Below are positions 24,645-37,784 of a DNA stretch of 64,000 nt, in pieces. Both the position numbers and the translations under genes were made by a program. The stretch comes from Lophius americanus (lineage: Eukaryota; Chordata; Actinopteri; Lophiiformes; Lophiidae). The notes beneath the pieces are model-generated. The model was not told where the DNA came from and did no database searches. It saw nothing but the letters and a program-made list of their open reading frames with translations. The stretch is from the NCBI GenBank assembly GCA_037951165.1, contig JBBDHG010000153.1:1738001-1802000 (forward strand), written 5' to 3'. The first letter of the stretch is position 1. Each line of letters starts with the position of its first letter.

Positions 24645-27600
24645 ATGCTGCTAAACCGGGTTTCGCTGGTAAGCCAGACGTTAGCGAGATGGGGACGGAG
24701 GTCACACCGGGGTGGGGGCCTACTCCTTCGGGCTCTCTCCGTCAGCTCCAGCCGCTGTCTTGATGTCGGTTCAGGAGAGAGCAGATCTCAGCCCGCAGAG
24801 GCTGTCTCCGCTCAGGGACGGTACCGAGAAACGGTACTCCTTCCCCGGACTGACTTCCCCATGAAACTGACCGGGCAAGAGCTGCTTGACAGAGAACTCG
24901 AAATACAGAAGGTAGGACGTTATCATTTAAAAATATGTCTGTGTAGATTCTCATTCATCCATCTCAATGTGATGCTTGTGGGCAAGTGACCCATGTTGAA
25001 GGCATACCTTGATTAATATGGATTAATTCCTTAAATCAGCATAAGATGTGAGGTGTGTGATAAGATTTGATGCATGAATTTGTGTCTGAAATACAAACTT
25101 GGCTTTTTATTTTGCAGACTGAAATAATGCATGGTCATGGTTTATCTGATTGTTTTGTTTTGGTGATACATCACCACTTGGTTGTATTTGTCTTTTACTC
25201 AAATTATTAAAACACAAATAGAAGACTGAACCAGCTCAGGATTTTGGCACATCTGCTCAGTCATAGCTTTTTCTTTATTTTGAATTTTAAGCACATTAAT
25301 CAACAAATACTGAAAATCTCAACTATGAAATAACATATGCAGAATTCTGTTGTAAAAAAATAAGATGTTAAAACAAGAAAAATTGGTGTCCTATTTTAGA
25401 TTTTTCAATATAGCCCTGGGACAGCTTTGGACAACATTTGTTATATCTGTCTATTTGTTGATTACCTAACACAACATAGGAGTGTAACGTGAGGCAGAGA
25501 GAAGTAAGCCTACAGTATGTTGCTGGGGTGAACACACAAAACACAGCTTCATCAAACAATATACTACATTGTATGGATGAAAGTAATATAAACGCATAAC
25601 ATTTGCCAATTTCAAAAAGGAATCACGGTAGGACTGTTGTGTTAGACGGCATCAGTTTTAGATGAATATGCTTCATGAAGCAGCAGTAGAGTGTGTATTC
25701 CCCAATATTAATAACCCCCCGTCAAACAAATGACCGGGAAATAGTCATCTCTAGTCACTTTTTTTTAATGCTGAAAATATATTGTTTACAGCGCTTTGGA
25801 CAAGCTTCTTTGTTGTTGTTTAAGCCCACCACTCCTGTCCTGCCAGAGAATACAAAATATACAATTATGGCATGTGCAATGTTAAAAATCTAACAAAAGT
25901 TAAAAACACAAAACAAGATATCCAAAACTAACCTACTTTAAATCAGTGAGCAAGGGTCCTGCAATAAACCTTTACATTTTACCGCTTGAGTGAAAACCGT
26001 GTGTCTTCAAATGTGCCGATTTCTTCTCCATTTGGAGAAGGAACAGTAGGGAACCTTCTCAGAATTGGCCAATCCAGGGTAAAAGAAAAAAAAGCTCCTT
26101 CAAGACTGTTGAAAACCATTCTAGGTGACAACCTCATGAAACTAGCTGAGACAATGCCCATAATGCAAAGCTGTAATCGTAGCAAAAGATGGCTATTCTG
26201 AAGATTCTAAACTTTAAAATGTTTTGCTTCGTTAACACTTGTTTCCCTCCGCCTCATTGCAGGGGTGTGGATTTGCTGATTTGTACTCCTGGCAAAGAGA
26301 GAGGAACGCCAAGAAGGAGTTCTGCCTCCATGATGGCCCCCCTTATGCCAATGGAGACCCTCATGTTGGACATGCACTCAATAAGGTAATCCACTAACTG
26401 TGTTATATATGGTGTACTGGGTTTTGAATGTGGTTCGCTGTGGTTTAAGCTTTCTGGTAGGAGCTGCCAAAATAATCATTCCATTCACCGAGTCTTGTAT
26501 GATCCAGATCCTGAAAGATATCCGCAATCGTTTTGAGATGCTGAGGGGGCGACAAGTCCACTACATCCCAGGCTGGGACTGCCACGGCTTGCCCATTGAG
26601 CTGAAGGCTCTGGGAGACGTGGGGACCGCCGGCCTTGGCCCGCTGCAGATCAGAGAGAAAGGTAAAGACTAACCAGGTGAACAAGAGGAATGTTTGACTC
26701 GCAGCAGCTGTTATGAGTTGTTTTCATCCCATCCAGCACGGGCTTTTGCAGAGGAGGCCATAGCTCGTCAGAAGGCTGCTTTCCAGCGCTGGGGGGTGAT
26801 GGCGGATTGGGACCAGTGCTATTACACTTATGATGGTGCCTATGAGTCTGCTCAGCTCAAAGTCTTTTTAGAGATGCACAACAAGGTGAGAAGTGATCTG
26901 CCTTTCACATCCTGACCACAGTGATACTAAAGCGAAGGACTTTGCATGCTGTGTTGCTCCAACAGGGATCTGCTTCCTACCTGCTACTAAGAGGGGCACG
27001 GTTTGGGCTACACATAGGTTCTGTTTCCTTCTCTTTTTAAATTCAACTTTGTTGTTTGTCAGGGGTTCATCTACCAGGACTACAAGCCTGTGTTCTGGTC
27101 ACCCTCATCAAGGTATTGAGTTAATATGCTTACTGTAGAGGTATGCATGGAGGCATACGTTTTTTTAACTCCTTCCTTTTCAATATTCATTTACAAACTG
27201 TGCCTGTAAAACTTCTCTATGCTTCTTTTTAGAACGGCTCTAGCAGAAGCTGAATTGGAGTACAACCCTGAGCATGTGAGCAGAGCCATCTATGCCACAT
27301 TCCCTCTGGTCACACTTCCACCTAATATAGCCTCAGATGCAGGTAATATAGACACACACTAGTCATTCAGTGCGTTTTCAGATATTACACGTCTGAACAT
27401 GTGTAGAATCCCTCAAAAGTCAAAGGATGCATGTTGTTTGCATTTTTCAGCAGGTCTGGAAAATATCTCTGTGTTGGTTTGGACCACCCAGCCTTGGACC
27501 ATCCCTGCCAACCAGGCTGTGTGCTACATGCCCAACGCTCAGTAAGAACCTCCATCATTATCCTGTCCAACATGTAGGAGCTTTTATCCACTTTGCGATC

Positions 27601-30600
27601 GGGGCTGTAAGAAACGCAAACATGTGTTTTGCCAAATGTTCTTTTGTGATTCATCTATTCTAAAGTACTGAATTTTAATCAAAAGTTTATCCCCACATTT
27701 TTCGGCTGTCATTCATTGTGTGTTTTGTTTAAAACTAGAGCCGCACAGTTTATCATTTCAGCACAACATTGGTTACATGCAATGACAATTAGGGCAAATT
27801 AATGCAAGTCATATTGTAACTTTTCTGCTGTTGGCTAAAATTTTAAAATTCTCAATGTGCGCCATTTCTATTACTTACTTGCAAGAAAGGTTTATTTATC
27901 TTGTAAGTTTATGTTCATCATTATTACTTGGCCTCACAAAGAAAAGTTAGGGTGTAGTCCAAGACGAATATGTGACAGACATTCATTAACCTCATATTAA
28001 TCATATTAATTAGATTTTTCACAAATTTTCTATGGTTTCCATTGTAACCCGTTTGTTTTTTGCCGTTGTATATAGATAATAGAATGTAGGAATTTCCCTA
28101 ACTATACAGATCGTCCCTGAATGAACCGTTACATTTGCTTTGTTTTCTGTTTGCAGGTACTCTGTGGTGAAGAGGGCAGACAACTCTCAGCTGCTCCTAT
28201 TGGCCACTGAGCGCGCGGCCAGTATGGCGGCGCTGCTGGGCACCCAGCTGGAGAGCGTGGGCACCTTCACGGGTAACACACACAGAGCAGCAACGATCTT
28301 CATGGTGTGTCTTCTCAGTCTCATCAAAAACATCTCTTATTATTTTAAGGCTCCCAACTCGAGGGTGGGATCTGCAAACACCCCACAATTGCTGACAAGG
28401 AAGTGCCACTATTACCGGCCAATCATGTGACTATGACCAAAGGAACGGGATTGGTCCACACGGCACCAGCTCACGGCATGGAGGACTACGGTGTGGCTTC
28501 ACACTTTAAACTGAAAGTGGTAGGTTGTTTTCATAAATAAACCTTCTGGCAATGAGGAAGATATAGTTTTGTGTACCGTGCAAGGGGATATGTGTTTTTT
28601 CTTTCTCATAGTTTCTCAATGTCCATCAATTTCAATCTTAAAACTTTTTATTAACTTTTATGATTAACACTTTATTTAATTTTCCAATTTCAGTTCTATA
28701 CATTCTGAGCTGTGCAGATAAGCGGAACTGCGTAAAAAGACGAAAATAAGAGAAAGGGAAAAAAGAATAAATAAATAAATACCGTTCAACCCGTTATGCA
28801 CGCACATAGCCGTTACACGTCAGGTTTCTGTCTGTAGACCGACCTATTTCATCAAACTTAATTGGATTTATACTATATACACAATATTGCATATATAAAT
28901 ACTTGTTATAAATGCCTTAATATACATACACAAAGCACTAAATTGCAACATTTATAATCTTTAAAGATATAGATCTGCTACTTGCCCCATTTTGAGGTGC
29001 AGTTTTCCCATCTGTCAGTTATTCTATAAGAATAAAAGATGTGAAGCTACTTTCCCTACTTCTCTGAAACCCCTCCTGATAAGAGGGAGCTTCTGGCTTT
29101 TTCCAGCTTCTCAGTAAAGACCATCTACCTGCCATCATAGCCGGTTGAATGAACTCTGCATTCTCAAAGTCATTCACTAACCTTGGGTAAGCAAACAAAT
29201 ATAATCTGGGAGAGAATTCAAAATTATTACCCGTGACATCTTTTATACATTTGGGAATTTTCTCCAAGAATTCTTGAGTATTTGGCCATTTCCAGAGAAC
29301 GGGGAGTCATGTTTCATAAACCATAATTTTAATGATTGATTATTTGTGTCGTACACCTGATCATGGAAAAAGTAAAACATCAACATCATCAACATGACAT
29401 GAACATTCTTCTTCTGCTGATGTAATACTGAATCCTGCCACTAGATGTCACACATTACTCAGCAGCAACTCCCATTCGGCTGATAAAAGAGAGCAAAACG
29501 GCACCACAGTCCAACAGTACAGACATTTCTTACAACAAGCATTCATCATTCCCGACTCGTTTGCTGTATCAACAGAAATGCAGGCGTCATAATGGACAGT
29601 CATGGGGAAGAGTGAGCTGAGCTATAAGCTCAGAGTTTAACAGTTGATCTACATTCCAACTCACACCGATGGTCCTGAGCTCTGGGTAGAGACGGAGAGA
29701 AGGAATTCACTGGGATAGGCGCTTGAAGTAGAGCTGCTCTTCCCTTTCGTTGAAAGAAGTCAATAGAGGCGGTTTTGGCGTCTGATTAGGATGCCTGCCA
29801 AGTTGGACCAGACCCCAGGATAGACCCAGAACTTTCAAGTGGCATTACATGTCCATTCTGCCTGGGAACACCTCGTAATCCCCGAGGACGGTCTGGAAAG
29901 TCTCAGCGGACAGAAGGACGTCTGGACTACCCTGCCTCACCAGCTGCGACAAAAATCTGACCCCAGATAAGCAAAAGAAAATGGATTGATGCACTACATC
30001 TTTCCAATGAACTTTTTTTCCTCAAAGTTTAACATAAAAAAACATAAATTCAACCCTGACTGAGTGCAACATGAGAATGATGGATTCCAAGGGCTTATGG
30101 GAACATTCCGAGTCAGTGAGTTTCCCACGAGACGTTCCTGCAACTGTTTCACCCTAAAGGCCACCGTGAAGCTTAATGCTTTCTATTTGCGGTTGATACA
30201 GGAGGACTTGACGCTATACTCAGAGTGTTCCTTTACATTTAACAACTTATTGAAGTGTTGTAACATTATAAAAGAGAGCATATGGTTAACCAAGTCCTTA
30301 CTGAGAGATGTCGTCATTGTCAGCTTCAGTGTATCACAACAGAACATAAGGAAGTACCACCCTGTGGTGCTGAGCTACATGGCCATCCCCAGGCTCAAGT
30401 ATGGGTCCCGCTCCTTTCAACCACAGCAACTAATGCTGATTTAGTTGGTTTTTATGGAATTAAACCAATAAGAGTTGGTAGATCAAACGTGACAGGAAAA
30501 AACGGCCCAACTCTGGTCTCCATGTAAATCTGTGTTTTCCCTCTTCCAAAGGAATGTATGGTAGATGAAGATGGGATTTTTACTGAACTAGCCGGTCCTG

Positions 30601-32066
30601 AGCTACAGAATCTGTCTGTGATGAAAGAAGGGACAGACAAAGGTACGGCATGAATATGTGAAAACAGTAGCACACTGTCTCAGCCCATGTGTGGTCATGT
30701 TATTTTTCATACTCCCTTTTTCTATAACTTTGTCCTCCTTTCTATTTGTGTTTGTGGATCCCTATGCCTTCCTGTGTTAGTGATATCCATGCTGAAGGAG
30801 TGTGGGGCTCTGGTGATGGAGGAGCAGTGTCTCCACAGTTACCCGTATGACTGGAGGACAAAGCAGCCCGTCATCATCAGACCCAGCAAACAGTGGTTTA
30901 TCAACACTGCGTCGCTTAAAGACAAGGCAAAGGTAAGCCGGGGACATATTATGGTCTTTATTGAGCTCCTCTTATTGCTGAATTCACGGCGGATGTGATG
31001 CAGGTTTTATCTTCGCTTCACTGGTTTGATTTTTTTATGCACAGAAATCACAGTGGGATCATTAGAATTTACTGAATTACATTTTTTAATCAAAAATATT
31101 TGTGTCGCCCGGTGCAGCTCACACCGAGTCTCAGCTCACACCGAGTCTCAGCTCACCCCAAGTCTCAGCTCACACCGAGTCTCAGCTCCCACCGAGTCTC
31201 AGCAGTGCATGGACATTGTGTTTAACCGCACTTCATAAAAAACGTGCTGTGCCTTCAGCGATTTTCTGTGTGAAACAATTTATCTTTTTCCAGGAAAAAC
31301 TGTGTTTTTATACTCAAGAATGCGACTGTTTGTTTCCCGGAGGAAAACAAAGTATTGTTGGTGTGTGTGTTTATGCAGGACGCGCTGCAGAAGGTCCATG
31401 TTTTGCCAGAGTCGGCACGCGCCGGCCTCCTGGTCATGCTGGACAGACGGACCTACTGGTGCATCTCCAGACAGCGAAGCTGGGGCGTCCCAATCCCAGT
31501 CTTTTACCACAGGGAGACTGGAGAGGCTCTCATCAACAAGTATACCGAAATAGACAAATACTGCGGATCATTTTTTAGAGAAGTTGCGGACGAGTTCCGT
31601 TCACACATAAAGAAATATGTACAGGTGAATGTTCTCCGTGTCCCTGCAGACACACCGTCTCCCATCTAGCACAGCTCTTCAAAGAGAAGGGGAGCGACTG
31701 TTGGTGGGAGCTTCCTATTGAGACTCTGCTGCCGGCGGAGGTGCTGAAGAAGGTGGGTGTCCGCGTGTATGTGAGGGTACGGATATGTTAGGACATAGTT
31801 ATGGGTTAGAGCCTCCCTCATTGCTCCGTTTAGTTTATCATAAAAATGATAAATTAAAACCCCCATAGATTAATAAAGAGAGGCATAAAAAAGGAAACCC
31901 TGGGTTTCAAACTTGGGTTGCCTGCGTTTGAGGTAACCATCATAAGAGCAAATGACTAAAAGTGTTAATTCTGCCTTTATTTCACGTGGAACAACACCCA
32001 GATGTGGTGGAAACTTACCTGTTTCCACCACATTAAAAGCATTAAAAGTTGCTTCTTCCCATTTTG

Positions 32067-32156
<90 letters not shown>

Positions 32157-35100
32157 TTTTACATGTTTTCTTTTTCTTTTTAAACATTTATTGTTGCCAT
32201 CGTGAATAATTGAATTGCCACAGAATGCGTCACTGTAGATTTAAAAAAAACAAAAAGTGAACTAAACACTATCAAACAAAAGAAAAGAAAACATTTTGAA
32301 TTCTGAATAACCTTTAAATATCTCGTTATCTGAAATAGCGTAACATTATCGCAAGTAGCAGGTGAATATAAGAGGAATGTCCGGCAGCTAAAGACAGTTA
32401 TGTCGTTATTTTATATGATTTTGTGATGAGTGGTCATTTATTTCTGTTGGCCTACTAATCTATCTGCTACCGTCTCTCCTGTGTGTTTGTCTCCGTCAGA
32501 GCAAAGCTGGACCCGTGAGCGACTACACTCCAGGACAAGATGTTCTGGACATCTGGTTCGACAGCGGAGCCTCGTGGGCCGCTGTGCTAGAAGGTACATC
32601 TGTAAACGTTCACATATCTCAGCAGGCATTTACAAATCAATTTAATCAAAACCTTGTTACAAAGTTCTTCACAAGGGCAGAAAGGAAAAACTATTTGCAC
32701 ATTATCAAAGTAAATGTATTTAATTATATTAATTGGTAGCTAGTTAAGCTATCGGCACCTTAGCATTGTCCCTCGTCCTCACAGGACCGGACAGTCTGCT
32801 TTATGGAATAATAAAATAACAGCAGGACTGTAAATGATTACGATGAAGACACCTGTTTGACTGTGAATCAGAATACGAGACTACATGAGTTGCTAAAGAG
32901 GACGTGTTCGCTCTTACTGTTTGTCACCTCCAGAGGAGATAGAGGGAGACCCTGCAGAGCCTGAGTCACGTCTCAGCTGGCTCCCTGCTTCACTCCGCAA
33001 ACCTCTGGTCTCAGGTCATCCATTCATTCAGCCAACCACGGCCTTTAACCTTTCAATACGTCTCTGGCTCCCCGATTCTCTCTTTCTCAGGCCTTTACCT
33101 CCGTTGTCTCCCATCAATCCTCTTCTTGCATTCAGATGCTCTTCAACATGAGCACCTCTCCTCTTCACTCTACAGAACTCAGCGCCTGATTAGGAAACGG
33201 GCTATTATAGAGTCCCATTCAAAAAGAAATTTGAGTGTGCAATGAGGGTGTTAGAACACTGAAGGAGGAGGGTTGTGGAGGTCACGAGGAACTCTTTGAG
33301 ACGGCATGAACTTCAACCCCTTCTCTCCGCCACTTGCATGAACAGAACGCCTGGCTTGGGTTGAGACTGTGACAGTTTGTGGTTCTATTTCCAGGAGTGA
33401 CCAAAACTCAAAACGGCACTTCTCTGCTTTCTATACAACACCTGCCTGTTAGAGAGTCCCTTAAATAATACATACAAGACGTCTTTGCAGACCTGGACGG
33501 CGAGAGCGTTTGATCTTTGTTGAGGGGGAATTGCAATTCTATAACTAACAACGCCCGGCCTTCCTTGTCTTTCCCAAACACTTGCGTCCACTGGGACATG
33601 TTCTTTACTTTATTTCTGTTGCATGAGTGTGGATTGACGTATTTCACCCCTCTTTTCTGTGTGACCTGCGCTCCTGCAGAGACTGACCCCAGGGCAGATT
33701 TATATGTGGAAGGGAAAGACCAGATCGGAGGCTGGTTTCAGTCCTCGCTGCTCACCAGCGTAGCCGTCAGGAACAAGGCACCTTACAAGTGAGTGTCCCA
33801 TTTAATTATTGTAGAATTCACTAACTGTACTTCAGTTTATATGACAATGGTGTAAGTGACTATTCACACGTTTATCATTTTAAAGGAACAATCCACCCAA
33901 ACATTAAAAATCCGTCTTCATTCACTCATTCTGTATTCTCTGGAAAGTCGGGGGGAAGTTTTATTTATAAAACATTCCTGCAGCTTCACAGAAATGCAGC
34001 GTCTCTGCATTCGAATGAAGAAGGTTGGGACTTGTTGTAACATTTTAAAAACAACCGGGACCAGAATGAGTCCACAGAAACCCCACTGTGGACTTATGCT
34101 ACAGGCTACAGCGAAGATTTCAGACTATGAAAGGGTTAAAATATGTTAATGATGGTTCAAACAGTGTGTGAGCCGTCATTATCATGAATGTCACTCCGTT
34201 TACTTTAAATTGATAACGTTTTTTCACACACATTGTAACTTGTTGATTTTCTTGTCATAAGTAATAAGTAAAATCCCCACTTTGCTGACATAAGACGGTG
34301 TGTTTGAGTGTAGGTCTCTGGTGGTCCATGGCTTCGTGGTCAGTGAGAAAGGAGAGAAGATGTCCAAGTCTCTGGGAAACGTCGTGGATCCTGACACAGT
34401 CATTAATGGAGGGAAGGTACGGTCGGCGGATACAAGACCCTAGAGAATAGTTGAACCACTGGGGGACTACCCTGTTATTTCTACAGGGATATGGATTGTT
34501 CCTGTGATTGGATCATCGAGACAAAACCAACTTTACGGCATCACTATAAAATCTTTATTTCTGGGTTCATGTGAGCGAAGTAAAAATAAGATTTTTTCCT
34601 CTTAATAGTTGGTGTGTAGTTTTATACCATACATTGGCTGATTTTTTTATACTCTAAAGGGACTTTAGGTCTCAGGCTGATGATTCCAGTAAAACGTGGA
34701 TGAAAGGAATCTTTCTAACTCTTTGTCACATCCTCCTTTATTGTTGTCATTTTTCTGGTTGAACCATTTCGCTCTTCACTGCCATCTTGTGGTTTTATCG
34801 ATGTCAAGAAATAAAATGTATGGAAGTCTGGGTGAACACACTGTAAAAAAAATACACCTGACTGTTTTTGTACATCGATGGGAATAAAAACAAGGTAAAA
34901 ACGAGCCTTTAGTTTCACGTAAATCAGAACAGCAACTATTCTTAAATCCTGCTGACCAACAGACAAACTGGACTGAAAACCTCCCCTCCTAAGATGAGGT
35001 CATCAAACTAAAATGAAATGGTGAATATTAGATACCTCAAAGGAGAAAGTGATTGATTGATTTGTCTGACTTGACCGTCTAACTTTATTATTTTTACTGA

Positions 35101-37303
35101 TTATTTGACTGACAGAAAATGTATTTTCAGGACCCCAGTAAGCCGGCCTACGGAGCAGACGTGCTGCGTTGGTGGGTGGCAGAGTCAAACGTCTTCTCGG
35201 AGGTTCAGGTCGGACCCACCGCACTCAACTCGGCCAGAGACAACATCAGCAAGGTACCAGAGCGAGAAAGACTCACGTGAGTGCGTATTCACGATCAGCG
35301 ACACTCATGGCTTTCACACCTCCTCCAAACGTTTCTTCTAGTTGAGGAACACTCTGAAGTTTCTACTGGGAAACCTGCAGGGCTTTGATCCACGCGTGCA
35401 GGCAGTGGACCCCAAAGACATGCACTTCATCGATCAGTACATGTTGCACCTGCTCCACGAGTACAGCATGAAGGTGACAGACGCATACAGTGAGTTTGAT
35501 GCCGGCAGGGTCATTCGTGTCCTTCAAGCATTCATCACCAGAGACCTCTCCAGCTTTTACTTCAGCATCATAAAAGACCGGTCAGGACTTACCACAAACC
35601 CTCAATAATTACCCGTGTTCTTGTGTTTGTCACTGGTTTCATTTTGGTTTTTTCCCCTCCGTATGCTCCTTTATCTCCGCCTTCTCCGAATCAGGTTGTA
35701 CTGTGACCCCGAGGACTCGTTTGGCAGGAGATCATGTCAGACGGTATTAGAGGAAGTTCTAGATGGCGTGAGCAGAACCATAGCTCCCATCCTGCCGCAT
35801 CTAGCCGAAGAGGTCTATCTGCACGCACCAGGACATGACGGTATGTTCCTGTCGGCCTGTATTGTCAGACCTCGAGTATAAAAATCGAGGTCTGACAATA
35901 CAGGCCCGACAGGAACATACCGTCATGTCCTGGTGCGTGCAGATAGACCTCTTTCGGCTAGATTGCGGCTGGATCAAAAGCAGCTCCTTGTGGAGACGAC
36001 CGGGTTTGGAGGAGGCAGTGGAAGGAGCCTGTGCCATTAGGGATTCCTTCCTGTCTTCCATCCCTGGGAAAAATGCTGCTCAGTATGAGCTCACCATCGT
36101 CATCGAACCCGGTTTGCTGTTTGAACTCATGGAGGTAAAGAAGATCTGGGTGCATTAATGCAAAACACAAGAGGCTCCTGAGAGATTAGAGGAGATTTAG
36201 ATCAGCAGATTTAGTTCCTATTGGTTTAAATCCTTCTTGAAGTAAATTCAGACAAACAAACAACATAACATTATGTCCTCAACTGATACACGTATATACC
36301 AGAATGAAATAGAGATTAAATCTCCACCAACCATCCCACTGCCTACTTATGGGAATAATGTGAAATACCATAATAGAAATCTTTAGGTTCATTCCTCGTC
36401 AAGCTGCATCATCTCGTGTTTAATTGCCTGGTTTACAGCTTTGACAACAAAATAAATCTATTCATCTAAATAAAATATCGTTACCTTATTAGAGAAAAAT
36501 ATGTAGTAAAAAAGGACTATTTAAAAAAATAAAATTAAGTGGCTCGACAGTTTGTAGGAAAATGTATTGGGACTAATCCCACTCCGCCTCTAATTTTAAT
36601 GTTCTTTTTATATTTAACTGCTTTAATTGATTGTTTAAATACAAATGCCCTGACTTACTTCCAACACCAGGCTCTCCAGGAGGAGCCCACCTCAACCTCC
36701 TCGCAGCTTGCCGAGCTGATGATGGGAGCGCGGGTCACTCTGACAAGTGAGCTTCCCCGGGACCTCCCCCCGGATGCCCTGCTGAGCCACGGCAGCTTCC
36801 TCATCAACCTGGAGGGTGAGCAACACCAACAAAGACTGGGCTAATGATGTGATGCAAATCTTTCAATAACCAGGATGGAAGGAAACTGATCTGCATTTTT
36901 TGTTGTTGTTTACAATTGACATTTCAGATATGCACAAATTATTATATCAGTTAACAGGAACAGCTTTAATAACTTAAAGCTGTTCCTGTCTCTGCACCTG
37001 TGCTGGATTATCCTTTTTATTTTCTGCATGTTGAAATTACTTGATAATCCAGGCTGTTCTTCATCTCCTCGATTATAATTCTTCTTGTAGAGAAAGTTGA
37101 TTCCACTTTAGAGTGGACTTCCAGCTTTGATCAGTCTGCGTTTATCTTTCCTGTCAGGTGGCGTGATCCGTGAGGACTGTGCTTACAGCGTAGCAGTGGT
37201 GCCCACCTCCAGTGCCCGGTGTCCGCGGTGCCGCCGCTACACCGCGGATTCAGCAGACTGTCTGTGCCCACGCTGTCAGACCACCGTTACACAGGCGCAC
37301 TGA
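24645..37303 (+). CDS. iars2: IARS2, mitochondrial isoleucyl-tRNA synthetase
   Basis: Class Ia synthetase that charges mitochondrial tRNA(Ile). Coding exons: 24645-24911, 26263-26385, 26508-26661, 26737-26885, 27063-27112, 27233-27342, 27454-27541, 28157-28272, 28350-28519, 30552-30642, 30781-30932, 31379-31539, 31650-31752, 32500-32593, 33680-33788, 34314-34416, 35131-35253, 35342-35580, 35695-35840, 35962-36134, 36671-36815 and 37158-37303. All phases agree, giving 1003 residues; human is 1012. An Arg/Ser-rich mitochondrial leader opens exon 1. The HIGH-type motif HVGH is at 123-126, the editing domain (GTGLVHTAPAHG) in exon 9, DIWFDSG in exon 14 and KMSKS at 661-665. A C-terminal zinc knuckle has CPRC at 977-980 and CPRC at 992-995. 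The start ATG is the one before MLLNRVSLV; an upstream frame lacks ATG. Oddity: the exon 20 acceptor lies inside an inverted copy of exon 19 (see findings), leaving the junction HDDCGW about six residues shorter than human. Confidence 0.95.
27444..27454 (+). promoter_or_regulatory. NAGNAG tandem acceptor of IARS2 exon 7
   Basis: The polypyrimidine tract ends ttttcagcag. Both AGs keep the frame; use of the upstream one would add a single alanine codon at the junction. Confidence 0.5.
29640..29990 (+). mobile_element. L2/CR1-type LINE 3' end in IARS2 intron 9
   Basis: The sequence follows the familiar fish non-LTR 3' end in order: ctgagctctgggtagagac, then gtagagctgctcttccc, then gattaggatgcctgccaag, then tgggaacacctcgtaatccc, ending in gataagcaaaagaaaatgga. 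It is 5'-truncated and full of changes. Confidence 0.65.
31116..31203. repeat. 17 bp minisatellite in IARS2 intron 11
   Basis: About 5.2 copies of agctcacaccgagtctc, with only one or two base changes per copy, 176 bp before exon 12. Confidence 0.9.
32069..32160. repeat. (AT)40 microsatellite with T tail, IARS2 intron 13
   Basis: Eighty bases of perfect AT dinucleotide followed by about 12 T. It is fully self-complementary. Confidence 0.95.
35795..35968. repeat. 81/84 bp inverted repeat spanning IARS2 exon 19, intron and exon 20 boundary
   Basis: Left arm 35795-35875 covers the last 46 bp of exon 19 plus 35 bp of intron. Right arm 35885-35968 is its reverse complement and runs to the first bases of exon 20. 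The loop is nine bases (gtataaaaa). The arms differ by three single-base indels, each in a homopolymer (a/aa, aa/aaa, gg/ggg), and by no substitution. Confidence 0.97.
36954..36989. repeat. Perfect 16 bp hairpin in IARS2 intron 21
   Basis: acaggaacagctttaa and its exact reverse complement are separated by four bases (taac). Confidence 0.9.
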
Positions 37304-37778
37304 TGCCATACAGTCACCATGACAACCGTTGCTTTTTTTTTTCTTCGTTTCCTTGCTGCCAGTGAAGTTTATTTGGAGGCTCATTCTGGATCCAAACCGA
37401 CTACAAACCAGTTCTTACATCCCTACAGGTTTTTCCCATGTTGTCCTCCAGCAGTTGAGAGAACCTGCAGCTTAGCTCAGAGCTGGTATTGTAAGCAGCA
37501 GGTAAGCATGTTCTTGGTTAATGTGCTGCAGATTCATTGTGACAGCAGGTGTGAACTGTAAAGCCCAATTATTGGCAGGATCGGTACATCTGGTACATGA
37601 CTGTTTACTGTAGGGAACTTGAAACTCGGGCCAGAGAAGAGACCATTCAAGGGGCCGCTGTGTTTTTTTTAAGTAGCCCCTTAAAAAAAGCAATGAACTA
37701 TCATGAGTGTCACTATGTGACAACAGTAAGGAATGTCTATTGCTGTGGATAAGTTCTTGTAAATGCCTTCCTTTGTAT

Positions 37779-37784
37779 AATAAA
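37779..37784 (+). terminator. Candidate IARS2 polyadenylation signal
   Basis: AATAAA, 476 nt after the stop codon. A second AATAAA lies at 38173-38178; either may be used. The RAB3GAP2 signal faces it 600 bp away. Confidence 0.5.

Noticed and set aside
31116..31203. Possible CRISPR-like array
   Set aside because: Direct head-to-tail 17 bp units without spacers in a vertebrate intron; a minisatellite.
35943..36134. Alternative IARS2 exon 20 acceptor at gcag|ATAGAC
   Set aside because: It is in phase 0 while the exon 19 donor is in phase 1, so it would shift the frame; 35962 is the only fitting site.
24912..37157. mir-194/mir-215 hairpins, which in human lie within the IARS2 locus
   Set aside because: I scanned both strands of the introns for the mature sequences (gtaacagcaactcc and tgacctatgaattg cores) and saw neither; the cluster seems absent here, though a diverged copy could be missed by eye.
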